Shown in pieces: positions 21,461 to 33,348 of a DNA stretch of 64,000 nucleotides. The stretch's first letter is position 1. The number at the start of each line of letters is the position of its first letter. Made by a program: the position numbers and the translations under genes. The stretch covers positions 1,062,001-1,126,000 of the forward strand of contig CM035322.1 in NCBI GenBank assembly GCA_000497125.2, in the 5' to 3' direction. This DNA is from Spironucleus salmonicida. Taxonomy: Eukaryota; Fornicata; Diplomonadida; Hexamitidae. The notes under the pieces were generated by a model, which searched no databases, had not been told where the DNA came from, and saw only the letters and a list, made by a program, of their open reading frames with translations.

Positions 21461-23725
21461 TCACTCTTGCAGCCCCAACTGGCCCTCACATTCCTCAATT
21501 ATTTATTCAATTTCAGTTTTCCACTCCATGTCCACACCACAATTTTTATAGCAAAATTGTTCAAAAAGTTCCTAGTTCCAGTCAAATTAGTCTAGATTTT
21601 TGCTCGCCTGAATGTTCGAAAACTCGGCATCAAACTTCACAGATTTTAGCACAGCATTTGCGTAAATAAGCCAAGGCTCATTCTTTGTCGACTTAAATGA
21701 TACTTCACTGAGCTATTTCAGACTCGCCAGCATACTCGTTATGTCATTGTTAATTTTTAGATTTTCCTGATTCTTTTTATACAATTAAATTCTCTCATGC
21801 AAATAATTTTTAATATCTTTTATCATTTATTTTATATAATATTGATAAATTCCGAAATTTAAATTTTATTTCCCTTTCAAAATTTATACGGCATTTTCTA
21901 TTTAATTATTTTATATATAATATTTAACTTTTGCCAAATTAAAAATTTCGTTTTTGTTATCGCAGAAGTACCCAAAATCTTAACTGTTGATTTTTGAACC
22001 CAAACAAGTGAATATGAGCTATATAGAGAGCATTTCGACTTCGTTGGAGCAGTTACGCAGAAAATCGAAACTACTCAATACGCATTATTATATCTTTTAA
22101 GCCCTGAATTCGTCGAACTCGAAAACGCTCAGAAACGCGACGACAACCATTACAAGCTGCCGACTTTCGCGAATTCCGCTTCCTCCAACGAGCTCCAAAA
22201 CCAGCTTTTCGACGTCGCTGCGTACCTTCTCGGAATACTTCGAAAACAGCACTTTAGAGCGCTTCAAATCTGCGATTTTGAGCAGATTTTCTCTGTTCAA
22301 CTCGAAGAATTTCCAGTGCAAATTGTTCAGAGAAATTTTAGTGAGCAGCAAATTCGCAATCAAAATCCTCGAAAGATCGTCCGTTTTTCGCTGAAGTTGA
22401 GTTGTGAAGCGGGAAATTATATATTAGTTCTTAATATCAAATAATAAGAAGAAATTATGAATTTGTTTTGTAGAAAGTTTTTCGAATCCGTCAAAATCGC
22501 TTTTTGCGTATTTAAGGGGATTAGCAAGCGTTAGCAATGACAATTTGAAGCTAGTATCAAATTGCATGCTAAAAGCAAGCTAAAATGCGTAAATTGAAAT
22601 GTGTTCTTTAAGTTTTTTACTAATTTTTTGCTATTTTACAGCTAGAAAAACATTGTATACCAGTTAAAATGCGTATTAAGAATTTGTATATTGTGAATAG
22701 TTCAAAATCGCTTCTAAATTCGTTTCTGAAGGTGAGAAAAGATCGAAATTAGGAATTTGTTCGTCTGGTAAATCGTTCAAATCTGAAAATGTGTAAATGC
22801 CTTATTTCGAGCTAAAACAAACCAAACTGGCGATTGCGAGGCTCTTCGCTAGCTTTTTATCTGCGTGCAAAACGAGGCTCAAATTATGGAAAACAGGGCC
22901 CAAAACGCTGCAAATTGAGCGTACACTGTACTAAATTTTGGCCCAATCAGTAACAAATTTTATTACAATTTCATTTTCCATTCCTAAAATAGGATACTTT
23001 TAAAACGAAAAATTTGACATTTCGCGGAAAATATGTGTGCAATTAGATGAATTTGCAAGCTTTTCGCCAGTTTTATCGAAGAGAAATTGGGAGGCAACCA
23101 ACCAGTGCGCCTTGTTCAGTATTTAGATTTCCTAGCTAATAGACAATTCACTGTTTTGGATGCCTAGTCTTGAAAAGTGGGTTTTCTCATTCAGAACTAT
23201 ATTTTTGTCGATTTTTTTGCTGAAAGTTTGCTCAAGTTTATAAACATCTGGTGAGTGTTCAATAATTGGCTGTTATTATATAATATTAACAATAGTTTAT
23301 ATTTCTGGTGATAGTTGAAGTGGTTCAAGTTTCTTGAATTGGAAGGTTTGGATGAAGTTTACACTGAGTGCAGTAGTTACAGCTGGGTTAATATTGTTTT
23401 TCTCGAGCATCTGAAGCTGCTATGCAATTTATACGTAATTTTAACTTCGGTGGTTAAATTCGGCAGTTAGTAGGATCTGCAGGAACTATTTTTAAAAAAT
23501 AATGGAACATGTATAGTTGACATCCTTTTTGGCTATTCTATATACTGTTCTGACGATATCTAAGCGATTTAGCTTAGAAGCTGAAGCGGCTGCTAAAAGG
23601 AGTGATGGGGGTGTAGGACGATATAATGTTAATAATGCAGTCGCAATTTTTAATGCAGATTTAAAGTTTTAAGCTTTGAAAAAATGATACGAGGCCTAGA
23701 CTAAAGATTATGGAGGATAAGCCAT
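21461..23725 (-). CDS. Large alpha-helical protein, unknown
   Basis: 754 aa in one uninterrupted frame from ATG at 23725 to TGA at 21461, with many TAA/TAG Gln codons; several shorter internal starts exist but the frame upstream is coherent (TALLTLYRPTPPSLLLAAASASKLNRLDIVRTVYR). Helical repeats throughout, no TM segment, no catalytic motif. The C-terminal ~120 residues are a charged coiled-coil-like region. Composition is consistent with a HEAT/nucleoporin or vesicle-tethering scaffold; I cannot assign a family. Confidence 0.8.
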
Positions 23726-24662
23726 ATTGGAAGGGACTAGTGAAAAGTAAAATAATATGTTATTATATACGAAATATTATAAATTATGGAAGAGGATAAT
23801 TTAATTATTGATATTGGCAAGACTGTATGTACATAATATAATGGGATATATCATATAATCAAATTACTAATCAAAATAGGGCATTTCATTCTGAATTTTC
23901 TTCTTAAATAACGGCTTTGAAATATATGTTCAAAATTTAATGAGTTACATGTACTATTTGGTCTTCATGCTCCTATTTAATAATATTTTAGAAATATTAC
24001 TGTTGATTTTGCTTCTTCTTGTAACTATAAGTTTCAATTAATTTTAATCTCATTTGGAATCAATATGTTTAAATAATTATATATGTAACCTATTTTCAAT
24101 AAATTTTATATAATATGTAGTACTATCATTATTGTATATTAATCTATTGTCTAAATTCTAGTAGCAGGTAAATTTAACTCTCTTATTTTGAAAATTAAAG
24201 TATTATCAGATATTATACTGATTTATTTTTTCAAACAGAATTAGAATCTTAAATTTATGATGACTCTGTAGAGCATAAACAAATTTAAAAGCTATTATTT
24301 ATACTATCAATATCAGATATAAGATGTGTTAAATGAAAATGTTCGAATTATTTCATAGACTATACCTTTTCGTATTTTTACTTTAGCCGTAATCGCATTT
24401 AAGTAAAGCGGCTAACTAAAAAAATAACGAAATATACTCAATGTATAGTATGGTTCCATTATTTTTTTTTGTATATCAGTTTTTATATAATGTTAATAAT
24501 ATTAAATATAGACATTTAGGGTTTTTACATATACTTTATATTTAAATATTTATCATATATAGTATACAATGATATTATTTTTAAAGTTAAGAAAAGTTTT
24601 TGATATATAGAGTTGTTATCATTTTATAAACATTTTCGATAGACAACAATTACCGACGCACT
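23726..24662 (+). other. Possible decayed coding sequence
   Basis: A short frame at 23789 (MEEDNLIIDIGKTVC...) ends at TGA after 46 codons; a different frame from 23936 (FNELHVLFGLHAP...) then looks coding for roughly 170 codons before drifting into Ile/Tyr-rich text. Consistent with an old gene with frameshifts. The MEEDNLIIDIGKTVC start is faintly actin-like, too weak to claim. Confidence 0.3.
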
Positions 24663-25454
24663 CACTTTCTTTCTAATTCCCTATAATTTCTACCACTCAT
24701 AGTAAACCCAGCATTAGGAGTCTTTTCTCTAATTTCATATTACCCTACACCAGGATTGGAGTTATCTCTAAATACATCACGACTTTTCGCTCGAGGAATG
24801 ATTGAAACAGGTGCTTTCTATATACGAGAATTTGTTGAATCGTCATTTTTGACTTCATATTTATTTGGACCTGGATTGATATTTTCTGGCGCTTTTGGCC
24901 TTTATCGCATTGTATATGATGGTGCAGATTTTTTATTAGAAAGTTAATGATATTCAGTACCACTTAAATTTAATTCACCAGAAGTTTTCAGTTTATCTTT
25001 AGAATATTTAAAAGACATTGTTGATGATTTTTACGAAAAACATGAAGGAAGCTGATATGACCCAGGCCCAACAGATACAGGTGTTTACGGCTTGATTTAT
25101 ACACGTTTTGTAGTCGAAAAAATAACCTTACCTGATAGTGATCTTCTTAAATTAGCATCTGCAGGAGATGCTTAAGATAAATTTTTAGTTGACAAAGAAT
25201 TAGACAGGGAATTCCTAGTTGATATTGATTAAGCTGGAGGTCTTCTAAATGCAGATGTATTTTTATATGAATCTAGTGTATTAGAATCTGCTGGAGATGG
25301 CTTTATTGACCTATCTGCAATTTATTATGTTGATGTGAATGCGGACATTTTAGAAATTATATTATCATATAAATCATATATCAAATAAAATAATAGTGTA
25401 TAAATAACTTTATAATACAATTTACTATTTATATTATAGAGGTTATTTAAATGA
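24663..25454 (+). pseudogene. ORF with two in-frame TGA codons, unknown function
   Basis: A single frame (multiples of 3) reads as protein from about 24663 to TGA 25452-25454, with internal TGA at 24948-24950 and 25053-25055. Contexts: DFLLESQ-TGA-YSVPLKFNS and YEKHEGS-TGA-YDPGPTDTG; Trp fits both. No in-frame TGG was seen. The downstream part is rich in Leu/Asp/Ser (VFLYESSVLESAGDGFIDLSA). No ATG-initiated start was fixed and no family recognised. Third locus of this kind in the window. Confidence 0.5.
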
Positions 25455-25981
25455 GTTTTTAGATTCATCGTAGACCTTAAAATTAATCTAAGATGGATAA
25501 TCAAAACATGAAGACCTAAATCAATCACTTTTTTGATTTCTTTGATTTTGGCTTCTATGGATTCAGTTGTGTTGATACTACAGTTTATTTTTAAAATTCC
25601 TCTACACCTTAAATAACTATAGATTATACATTATAGTTTTCAATAAGCCATAATATAATATACAATGATAATAAACATACCACTGTCCATGTAAAAGTAT
25701 CAAGCATTCGAACATATGTGTCTTCTTTCATGATTAAGAAGTGGAACTATTATAAATATTAATATATAATACTTAGATAATAGCGCTAGTATCATTTTAT
25801 TATAATATTATATACTGTATAAGTTTATTATCTTAAAATTAATTTTATCTGCTAACTAGTAATATTTTGCTGTAAAGCTTATGTATTATTTGAAATTCTT
25901 AATTTCCTCCCATATTTTCAAAAAATATAACATTATTATATGGTAATATATTTAATAGCGCCACTTCATCTATCATTATAA
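25455..25981 (+). other. Spacer with possible coding remnant
   Basis: A plus frame from 25451 stays open into the GH27 gene; about 70 codons (FFDFFDFGFYGFSCVDTTVYF...) look protein-like, the rest (25770-25980) is AT-rich noise that must contain the GH27 promoter. Possibly 3' sequence of the damaged ORF upstream. Confidence 0.3.
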
Positions 25982-27136
25982 ATGCTTATATTGCTAGCAT
26001 TAACAAAAAAAACAGTTGTTTAAACTCCAATTAAAGGCGTCAATGCATGGTTTTAGAATTTAAATGGTATAAATGAATTAGATGCAGCTAAAACTGCTCA
26101 TAGAATGGTTAAGGAGGGTTTCTTATCCGCTGGGTATAACTATTTTATTCTGCCGGATGGATTCCTTAAGGAGACGAGAAACGCAACAGGTTATCTTGTA
26201 GCTGATAAAGATAAGTTTCCTAAGGGAATAGCATCTTTTGTTGATTTTTTGCATGATAATGATTTAAAATTCGGTATTTTAATAGGTGCAGGAATTAAGT
26301 CATGTAGTGGAAGGCCAGGAATGTTAGGCAATGAAGAAAAGGATATTAAAACATTTGTGAGCTGGGGTGTTGATTTTATATCATATCAGCTCTGTGGAAG
26401 TGTAGAAGCAGATTTTAAGGAAAACAGCAATAGGGTTGCTAATTTACTCAATAAATCACTCAGAAAAATTGTTCTTGAAATTAATGATTATGGATAAACT
26501 AAATCTTGGACTTGGGCACCACAAATCGCACATTAATGGCGTACCACCAAGGACATTACTTATGTTAAAAATCAGTGTAACTTTTTGGATATTTTAGCAA
26601 ACTACGAGTAAAATGTAATTTTAGATAGTTTCTCAGGTGTTTCTGCATTCAACTTCCCGGATGCTCTGTGTACGGATATGCCTGGAATTTCAGATGCAGA
26701 ATCTAAGACACAAATGGCTCTTTGGACTATTATGAATTCCCCTTTGATTATTGCTGCGAATCTTGATAAAATGCTGCATAGCAACGTTATGAACTTAATT
26801 AACGAAAATATCGTTAGAATTCATTCTGACACTTTAACGATCGCAGGAAAAATTATTGCCTAAATTAATGGCATAGACGTAATCGCGCGTCCACTTGATG
26901 ATGGATCTGTGGCCTTAGTTATTTTCAACAAAAACGAGTAACCTTAGAATATTTAGGTATCTCTCAAATAAATTAGCGATAACATTTAGATTGTTGACTC
27001 GGCTAAATGGACCAGTGCATCTTCATACTTAGTTACCGATGTTTGGACATGGGAAGAACAGAGTACTGGAAGCAAAATTAGTGTTATGGATCTTAACGGT
27101 CATAGTAGCGTTATGGTCATAGTGAAGCCTGAATGA
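25982..27136 (+). CDS. Alpha-galactosidase-like (GH27) protein with lost nucleophile
   Basis: 384 aa. Short hydrophobic N-terminus (MLILLALT, possible signal), then GH27 landmarks: KGVNAWFQ (M-G-W-N-S-W site), EGFLSAGYNYFILPDGF, KFGILIGAG, WGVDFISYQLC, WRTTKDI, SPLIIAANL. In active GH27 enzymes the nucleophile is Asp in K-Y-D-x-C; here that position is Gln136 (SYQLC). The acid/base Asp equivalent (Asp191) is kept, and the DDGW substrate motif is reduced to PDGF. So hydrolysis is unlikely; a lectin-like or decoy role is possible. C-terminal beta domain present. Start chosen at the first Met of the hydrophobic leader. Confidence 0.9.
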
Positions 27137-27399
27137 TTGCTTTTCTATTTTAAAAATATTATTTAAGATTATTTATTAATATATATATTCTAACTGTTTA
27201 TATAAACAAACTGTTAAAATAATTATACTATGATTATAAAATATTTCATTTAAATGAATAAAATCTACAGGTATAATATGAATAAGATTCATCAAGTAAT
27301 ATTTTTCTAAGACACGATTATTTTTAAATGAATGAACTGGTATAGTAATATCAATTATATCATATAGAGAAAATTTAGAAATCTACAGTTTTTAGTCAA
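27137..27399. other. Intergenic
   Basis: AT-rich; nothing recognised. Confidence 0.6.
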
Positions 27400-27612
27400 A
27401 TGGACGCAATTTTAGAGCTAGAAAATGAATATTCTAGATACCTATAGATGAGAATTATAACACCAAGTTAACTTATAATTCTAATTCATGAGAATTTTAA
27501 AGAATTGAGACATATTAAAAGACGAGTGAAGATGGTATAGGCGAGAATTACAAAAATACGACTGGCAGAAGAATTTATTCTCAGTATGTAAGTTTCAATG
27601 TTGCGATAGTGA
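27400..27612 (+). CDS. Small coiled-coil protein
   Basis: 70 aa, a single charged amphipathic helix (LENEYSRYLQMRII...KELRHIKRRVKMVQARI). Ends TAG-TGA, 21 bp from the convergent 1234-aa gene. Confidence 0.6.
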
Positions 27613-27633
27613 TTTTTATACCATCACTTATAC

Positions 27634-30600
27634 TCAAATTTTAAGAAACCGCTTTTAAACCTCATTTCTAAGTTGATCTATTAGCCCAGCATCTAGTATC
27701 ATAGACAAATCAGCCCATTTCATAGACATAAATACAATCCCCAAAGACTCTTTCATTTATATATTACGACGTTTTTCGCACTCTAATTGGCCGCTAATCT
27801 TCACATATTCTGATTTTATTATTTTTGCAGCTTTCTGTGTTTTCCGTAAATTTATCTCCAGTTGTGAAACTTCTATATTCTATATTTATTTATACTCCTG
27901 TATATTGCTCTAAATTTCGTTCTTTAAACCATTCTTGATTACTGATATCCCATCATTTTCAAGCGAAAATAGTTCCCTATTAAATTCGTCTAACTTATTC
28001 TATTCTACAACTGACTTTGCTTGTTGAACCTTCATGATTTGAATATTTAATAGCTCCACAGTTTCTAGATTTTATTTTCTTTATTAATCAAGTAAAATAT
28101 TCAAATTTTGGATGTCATTATCTTTCTAAATTAGACGATTCTACAAACCAATAAACGAGTTCTGAGTAGCTTTATGTTAGAGTTTGAATACATCATTAAT
28201 ATCAAGCGTTATATCAGATTGTTATAGTGGAAGCTATGTGAGTTGCGAAATTTGTTCCTAAAGCTACTGGTTTTCTTCCTCTAAACCACGTATTCTTTCG
28301 TTTAGTGTTTTAATATATTTAACACAGTTTTGCAGTTCTTATTACTTATTCGTAAATTCTTGCCTCAAACTGCCAGATTTTTGAGTCTAGAGAGTCATTT
28401 TAGCGTTTTCCGAGGTTAAGTAATTCAGTTTCAGTTTTAATTATTCATATTAAGTATATTCAACCAAAAGCAATTCAGTTTATGTGAATTTTTAATTTTC
28501 TTCTGGATAAATATGGCAAGATGGAGGTGTTGGTGATGTAGCGGATGGGATGGAAATTGGTCTTTAAGCAATATTAATATTTTGATTGCTTTAATAATTT
28601 TACTATTTTTGTTATTGAGAATAAATCTACTATTAATAATGTGAATCGTTATTATACTAAGGAAATTATTATTGATTGAAATTTGGTTGCTGCTATATCT
28701 ATTACTGTGGGTATTACTGAGGATAATTTTATGTCTAATAAGGAGATTATGGATAAAATGGGGGATAAACAATAATTGGTTAATTGGAACCGAATTATTA
28801 AGGCAATTATTGCTATAATTAATATTATGGTTACTGACCTTATTATTAAAATTATTATTAAGACTATTAGTACTCAATTTATTGTTAATTTTTATTTTGA
28901 TTTAACTCTAACTGATATTACTCTAATTACTATTACAACTAGCCAGTTTTCAGTGATTTATTAAATGTGTTTTCAAACTCATCAAAATTGATGTCTGTTT
29001 AACAAACTTATTCAATTTAAACTTATTTAGCATTAGTTATTGGAGTCTCTTCTAAATCATGTAAAATATCTTTTGATTTGTCCGAAAGCAAAGAGTCTTA
29101 TAGTAATTGGACTTATTTTCTCAAGGACAGAGTATCCAACTCCAATCTTGCAACTTCTTTTTTATATAAATCAACTTATGTTTATAAGGCAGGGAATGTA
29201 ATTCTATGTGCAAGTCCTTCTTTACTATCAGCTTCAATATAGGGAGTGCTTTATTCTTTTATAATATTACCGCTATCCACTTAGTATATAAATTCACCAG
29301 TTTTCAAATAACCATCAAAATTGATAGTTTTTCCTAATTAATTTACAATATTATCCCCTTATATTTTATATTTCGATACGCCATTTTTAGATTTAATTTC
29401 AAACCAGCCATCTTTTGACATATCATATTATAAGTGATCATCTGATACTAGTGTATACTTATTTCTTTCATACACATGATTATCTTGATATTATGTTTAT
29501 TTATCCTCTTATAGAAGCATCGATTATCCATGCATTCCAATTAATCCGACTTAGACTTAAAAATCTTGAACATCAATTTCAACAAGTCTTCTTTTTCTTA
29601 ATTCTTCTTTTACTTCACCTACTTATTATTAAACATCAATATTAGTATTTTCACCTACAGTTTTCTTAAGCTTACGATTAAGCTTTTAGTTTTTATTTTG
29701 TAGTTCTTCGTTTTTCTCTTTTAAATCTATAATCTCATCCTATCGTTATGCTAAAACTAAATGCAGAGCGTCATATTCATTTTTTGCCTCTAATAAAGCA
29801 TTTTTAAGGTCATTCACATCATCTCCGAGTAAATCTTATATATCTTAGTACGATACTACTGTATCTTCTTTAGCTTATTCTAATAAACTTGGTTCTTCTA
29901 AAATAGTCTTATTTTTTATTAAATTAGTCATAAAACTAGGTGTAGTATTTTGTACTCGTTACATTGCTAGTTGTAGGTTACTTGGTATATCTTCTGCACC
30001 TAACATTGAAATTTTTGTAAATGATTTATTATTTAATGTAGTATTTTATTATTCTTATAATAATTAAGCTGACTTCTCACCTAATTATTTCCGAAGTAAA
30101 TTATTATCATTTTATAACCTCTTAATATCATTTTTTAACCCACTGAGTTCTTTAACCTCAGTTTAAAGTGCTGAAATACGACGCTTCATTTCGCTATATT
30201 ATACTTTTTCAAGAGATTTCGCACTAGGTACTACAAGACTATGATAAATCTCTTCTGGTCTTGGTTTATTTACATTGAGCATGCTCTCATTATTAACAGA
30301 TGTAGCTTATTATATTAGTGAGGTTGTTGAGTTTTATGTTTTCAATTATAACTGATATAATAAGTCTTAAACTTCACCCTCAAGCTATACAACAGTGTTC
30401 TCTAATGCTTATTTAACTTCTTCAAGAGCTTCCTTAGATTACATTTCTCCTGCAATTTATGTACTAAGTTAACTTACTTAATCTCCAAACTACCTCTTTT
30501 ATTACTAATTTTTAACCCTCAAACTCTCAATTATCTCTATTTATTTACTAATTAATTCCTTACTCTCTTAAACTGCTTTTTTAAATAAATTTTTATCGAT

Positions 30601-31338
30601 TTTTAAATCAGAAATCTAGTTTATTGTTTTTTAAGTTTCATTAAACTTTTCAATCTAAATAGTGGCAGTTTCATTTACTTCAATGACTTCTGGAGATGTA
30701 TCATCCAGAGCAAGATTTTCTAATGTTTATGGTTGTTATACTGGTTTATCAGTTTCTAACGCTAATTCTGCTTCTAAATTATTTTTACGTTCTTCAAGCT
30801 CAGCAATAATTTAAGTTAAATCTTAATTTTAGTCTTATAAAAAATCTATTTTATCGGCTTATGATGCTAAATTTTGTTAAAGCAATGATATTTCGTTCTT
30901 AAATTTTGTAACTTGGTCTTACAGAGATTGGTTTTCTTATAAAGTTTCCTTCGAAGCTGCTGCTGCTTTCTCTTCAGCACGGAGTTTTAAACCTGAAGAT
31001 TAAGCAGTAAGAGCATCACAGCGTTATTAAGCTGTAGAAAGTTCAGAATTTAGTGACATAATTTCTATATCTTTTGCTGAATTTTTTTCGTTAAGCTCAG
31101 CTATAATAGATTCATTCATTCTATTTGATTTATCGAGTTCAGCTTTATATTGAATATTTTCTTCTGTTAATTTTTTAATTTCTTCATGTAGTTTATGAAT
31201 TAAACCAGTTTAAGCTCCACCCTACGCATTTGTAGTAGAGTTGCTCATAGATTATGGTTATTTAATATTACTTGGGATTGGCCTCTAACCAGGTGCAACT
31301 GGTTTTGCACCAGTAGAAGGTCCAGGCTTTTTCATCAT
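27634..31338 (-). CDS. Giant coiled-coil protein with Gln-rich (prion-like) centre
   Basis: 1234 aa in one frame. Pro/Gly/Ala-rich N-terminus (PGPSTGAKPVAPG), coiled coil to about residue 560, a small globular segment (DDHLQYDMSKDGWFEIKSK and following, ~590-690) with beta character, more helix, then about 130 residues dominated by Gln, Asn, Tyr and Pro (roughly 800-930), then a second coiled-coil block to the C-terminus. Nearly all Gln here are TAA/TAG, so the gene shatters under the standard code. Likely a cytoskeletal or basal-body scaffold. The Q/N/Y-rich part has the composition of phase-separating domains. Confidence 0.85.
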
Positions 31339-31392
31339 TTTGGATTTTTATAATATATAGTAATCTTATATATTATACTATGGATATATAAA

Positions 31393-32229
31393 ATGTCTGA
31401 AATTTCACTATTTTCCAATCATATCGATTTGTGCATTCCTGCATCTGATTCGTTTAGTTTTACTTCATCTTCTATAAAAGTATAATAAATAAATCCTAAA
31501 TTAAAATAATTTATATCTAAAGTTCCACTTGTGATTTAAGTATTTGCACAGCTATTTTTCGGATTAGCTATTGGTACTTTTCTATCATTATTAATATTTG
31601 ATGTTACATCGTCTATGAATTACACGATAGTAGTTCCATAAAAATGTCCTTTATCTTATACATAAGTAAAGTATACTGATATTTATTAATTACCAGATTC
31701 ACTATTAAGAACATCTAGAATTCTTTAAACTATACTTTTTATGAACAAACCGAGAATTTATTAACGAACTGTTTGTTTAAAGAAAGAAGATGCAGTTTTT
31801 AATTTGCTTAACTAGACATTTGGAAATATTTATACGTTTCCATAATTTTTAAATCTTAATTAAGGATAATAAGACTATGTTATAATGAAATTATATAATG
31901 AAAATTAATATTTCAATGGGTAAATCATTGAAAAGCCGAAGGTAAATTTAACATTTTTAATATTACTTATTCCGTGTATTCCTTCCATATGGCTAGGAAT
32001 AGCTATTCTATTTGAAAAAGAGTCGCACTATTTATACAATAGGGTTTTGGAAACGCTTAACAATTAAAGAATCAGAAAAATGGCAGGGTTTGATGAAAAG
32101 TTGTAAAAAAGTGAGGTAAGAGCATGGACAATAAATCCAATATTTAGAAGATTTGAATATCTAGTGAACGGAGAAGATATATTATTAGAAGAAGGTGTGT
32201 ATAAATTGCTTGCTGATAAATAAAAGTGA
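31393..32229 (+). CDS. Two-TM membrane protein, unknown
   Basis: 278 aa. Polar N-terminal ~45 residues, TM1 around 52-80 (VFAQLFFGLAIGTFLSLLIF), an extracytoplasmic-type domain of ~100 residues with Cys (KCPLSY, VCLKKED), TM2 around 185-210 (LTFLILLIPCIPSIWLGIAIL), and a cytosolic helical tail of ~65 residues. Topology only; no family recognised. Divergent from the 1234-aa gene over a 54 bp AT-rich gap. Confidence 0.75.
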
Positions 32230-32238
32230 GAATTTTTT

Positions 32239-32940
32239 TCATTTAACTAATGAGGACTCCTCATCGGTATCCATATTCTACAAAAATTTAATAACTTGCT
32301 CTAGAACACAATAATTATCATCTTTTTCATCTGAAGTACTACTAAATAGTTCTCCAATTAAATCTTATACTGGCTTATCTATTTGAATTCCAAATTTTTA
32401 CTAATTAATTTATTCTGTATTTGATATTTTTTAAAACAAATCGTCAAATATTGATTCTTTTTATGTTGAATATAATTAATCTGAAATAATTTTACTGGAT
32501 TATTGTTTAGACGTTTATATTTTAGTAGTAACATTTTTAAGTTAGTGATAAAGAAAAGAATAAACTGTTTGAAGATGAAATTTCTTATGTGGATATTTTT
32601 CATAAAATTTAGCTATTGCATCATTTATCATTTTCTTTTGGTCTGTTTTAGCTGTCGTCAATGCAAAAATTTCTTGTAAAGTTTCTACTAGTTCTGATTT
32701 ATAATGCGTAATATTCTCATAAAATTACTTAACATATGTATTGTGGAAATAATCGTGCGCTTGTTTTGCCTTTATGTCTAGGGTTTATCCAACGTCTACC
32801 CATATACCTCTTCTTTACTGCTCTGTTAAATTTTAAGATGCTTGGAACACATCATTACTTGAAATTATTTGTTATTGCAATCGTTCTTATAAACATAACG
32901 CTAATGCTTATGGAAAATTCTCTTACCATTTATGCTTCAT
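32239..32940 (-). CDS. Helical protein, unknown
   Basis: 233 aa from ATG at 32940. Soluble, helical, Gln/Lys/Asp-rich with a central conserved-looking ETLQEIFALTTAKTDQKK segment and an acidic C-terminus (MDTDEESS). Ends 9 bp from the convergent two-TM gene. No family recognised. Confidence 0.7.
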
Positions 32941-33348
32941 TTTAATAACTTAAAGTTAGATTAAATCATTATATATTGAATAAAACCCTAATTTATATTT
33001 GTATATATATAAGATGAAATTTTTAATAATTGCGCATATAATTAATATTAATTTGTATTCAAACTAAATCTATAGAAAAATATGAATCTTTTATTTCTAT
33101 AATATATAAAATTTAATACCAAAAATATTTCTAAAAATTTCAAAACCCAGCTTAAAAATTACGAACATTTGAGATATTGGTTTATATATTCTCCAATATT
33201 ATTTTAGTTATATATTATTATTTAAACTTTAAGTTAATTCAATTCTCCTATTAATTGTGTTTCTATGATGTTTTTCTTTATGATTTATATCATTATTATT
33301 CTTAAATTTAGGTGGGTAAAAAATAGTGTAATAACATTAAATCAACAC
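32941..33348. other. AT-rich spacer
   Basis: About 400 bp with no coherent frame; promoter of the 32940 gene must lie here. Confidence 0.6.

Noticed and set aside
23789-23929. Actin-like N-terminus
   Set aside because: Only about ten residues are suggestive and the frame stops after 46 codons.
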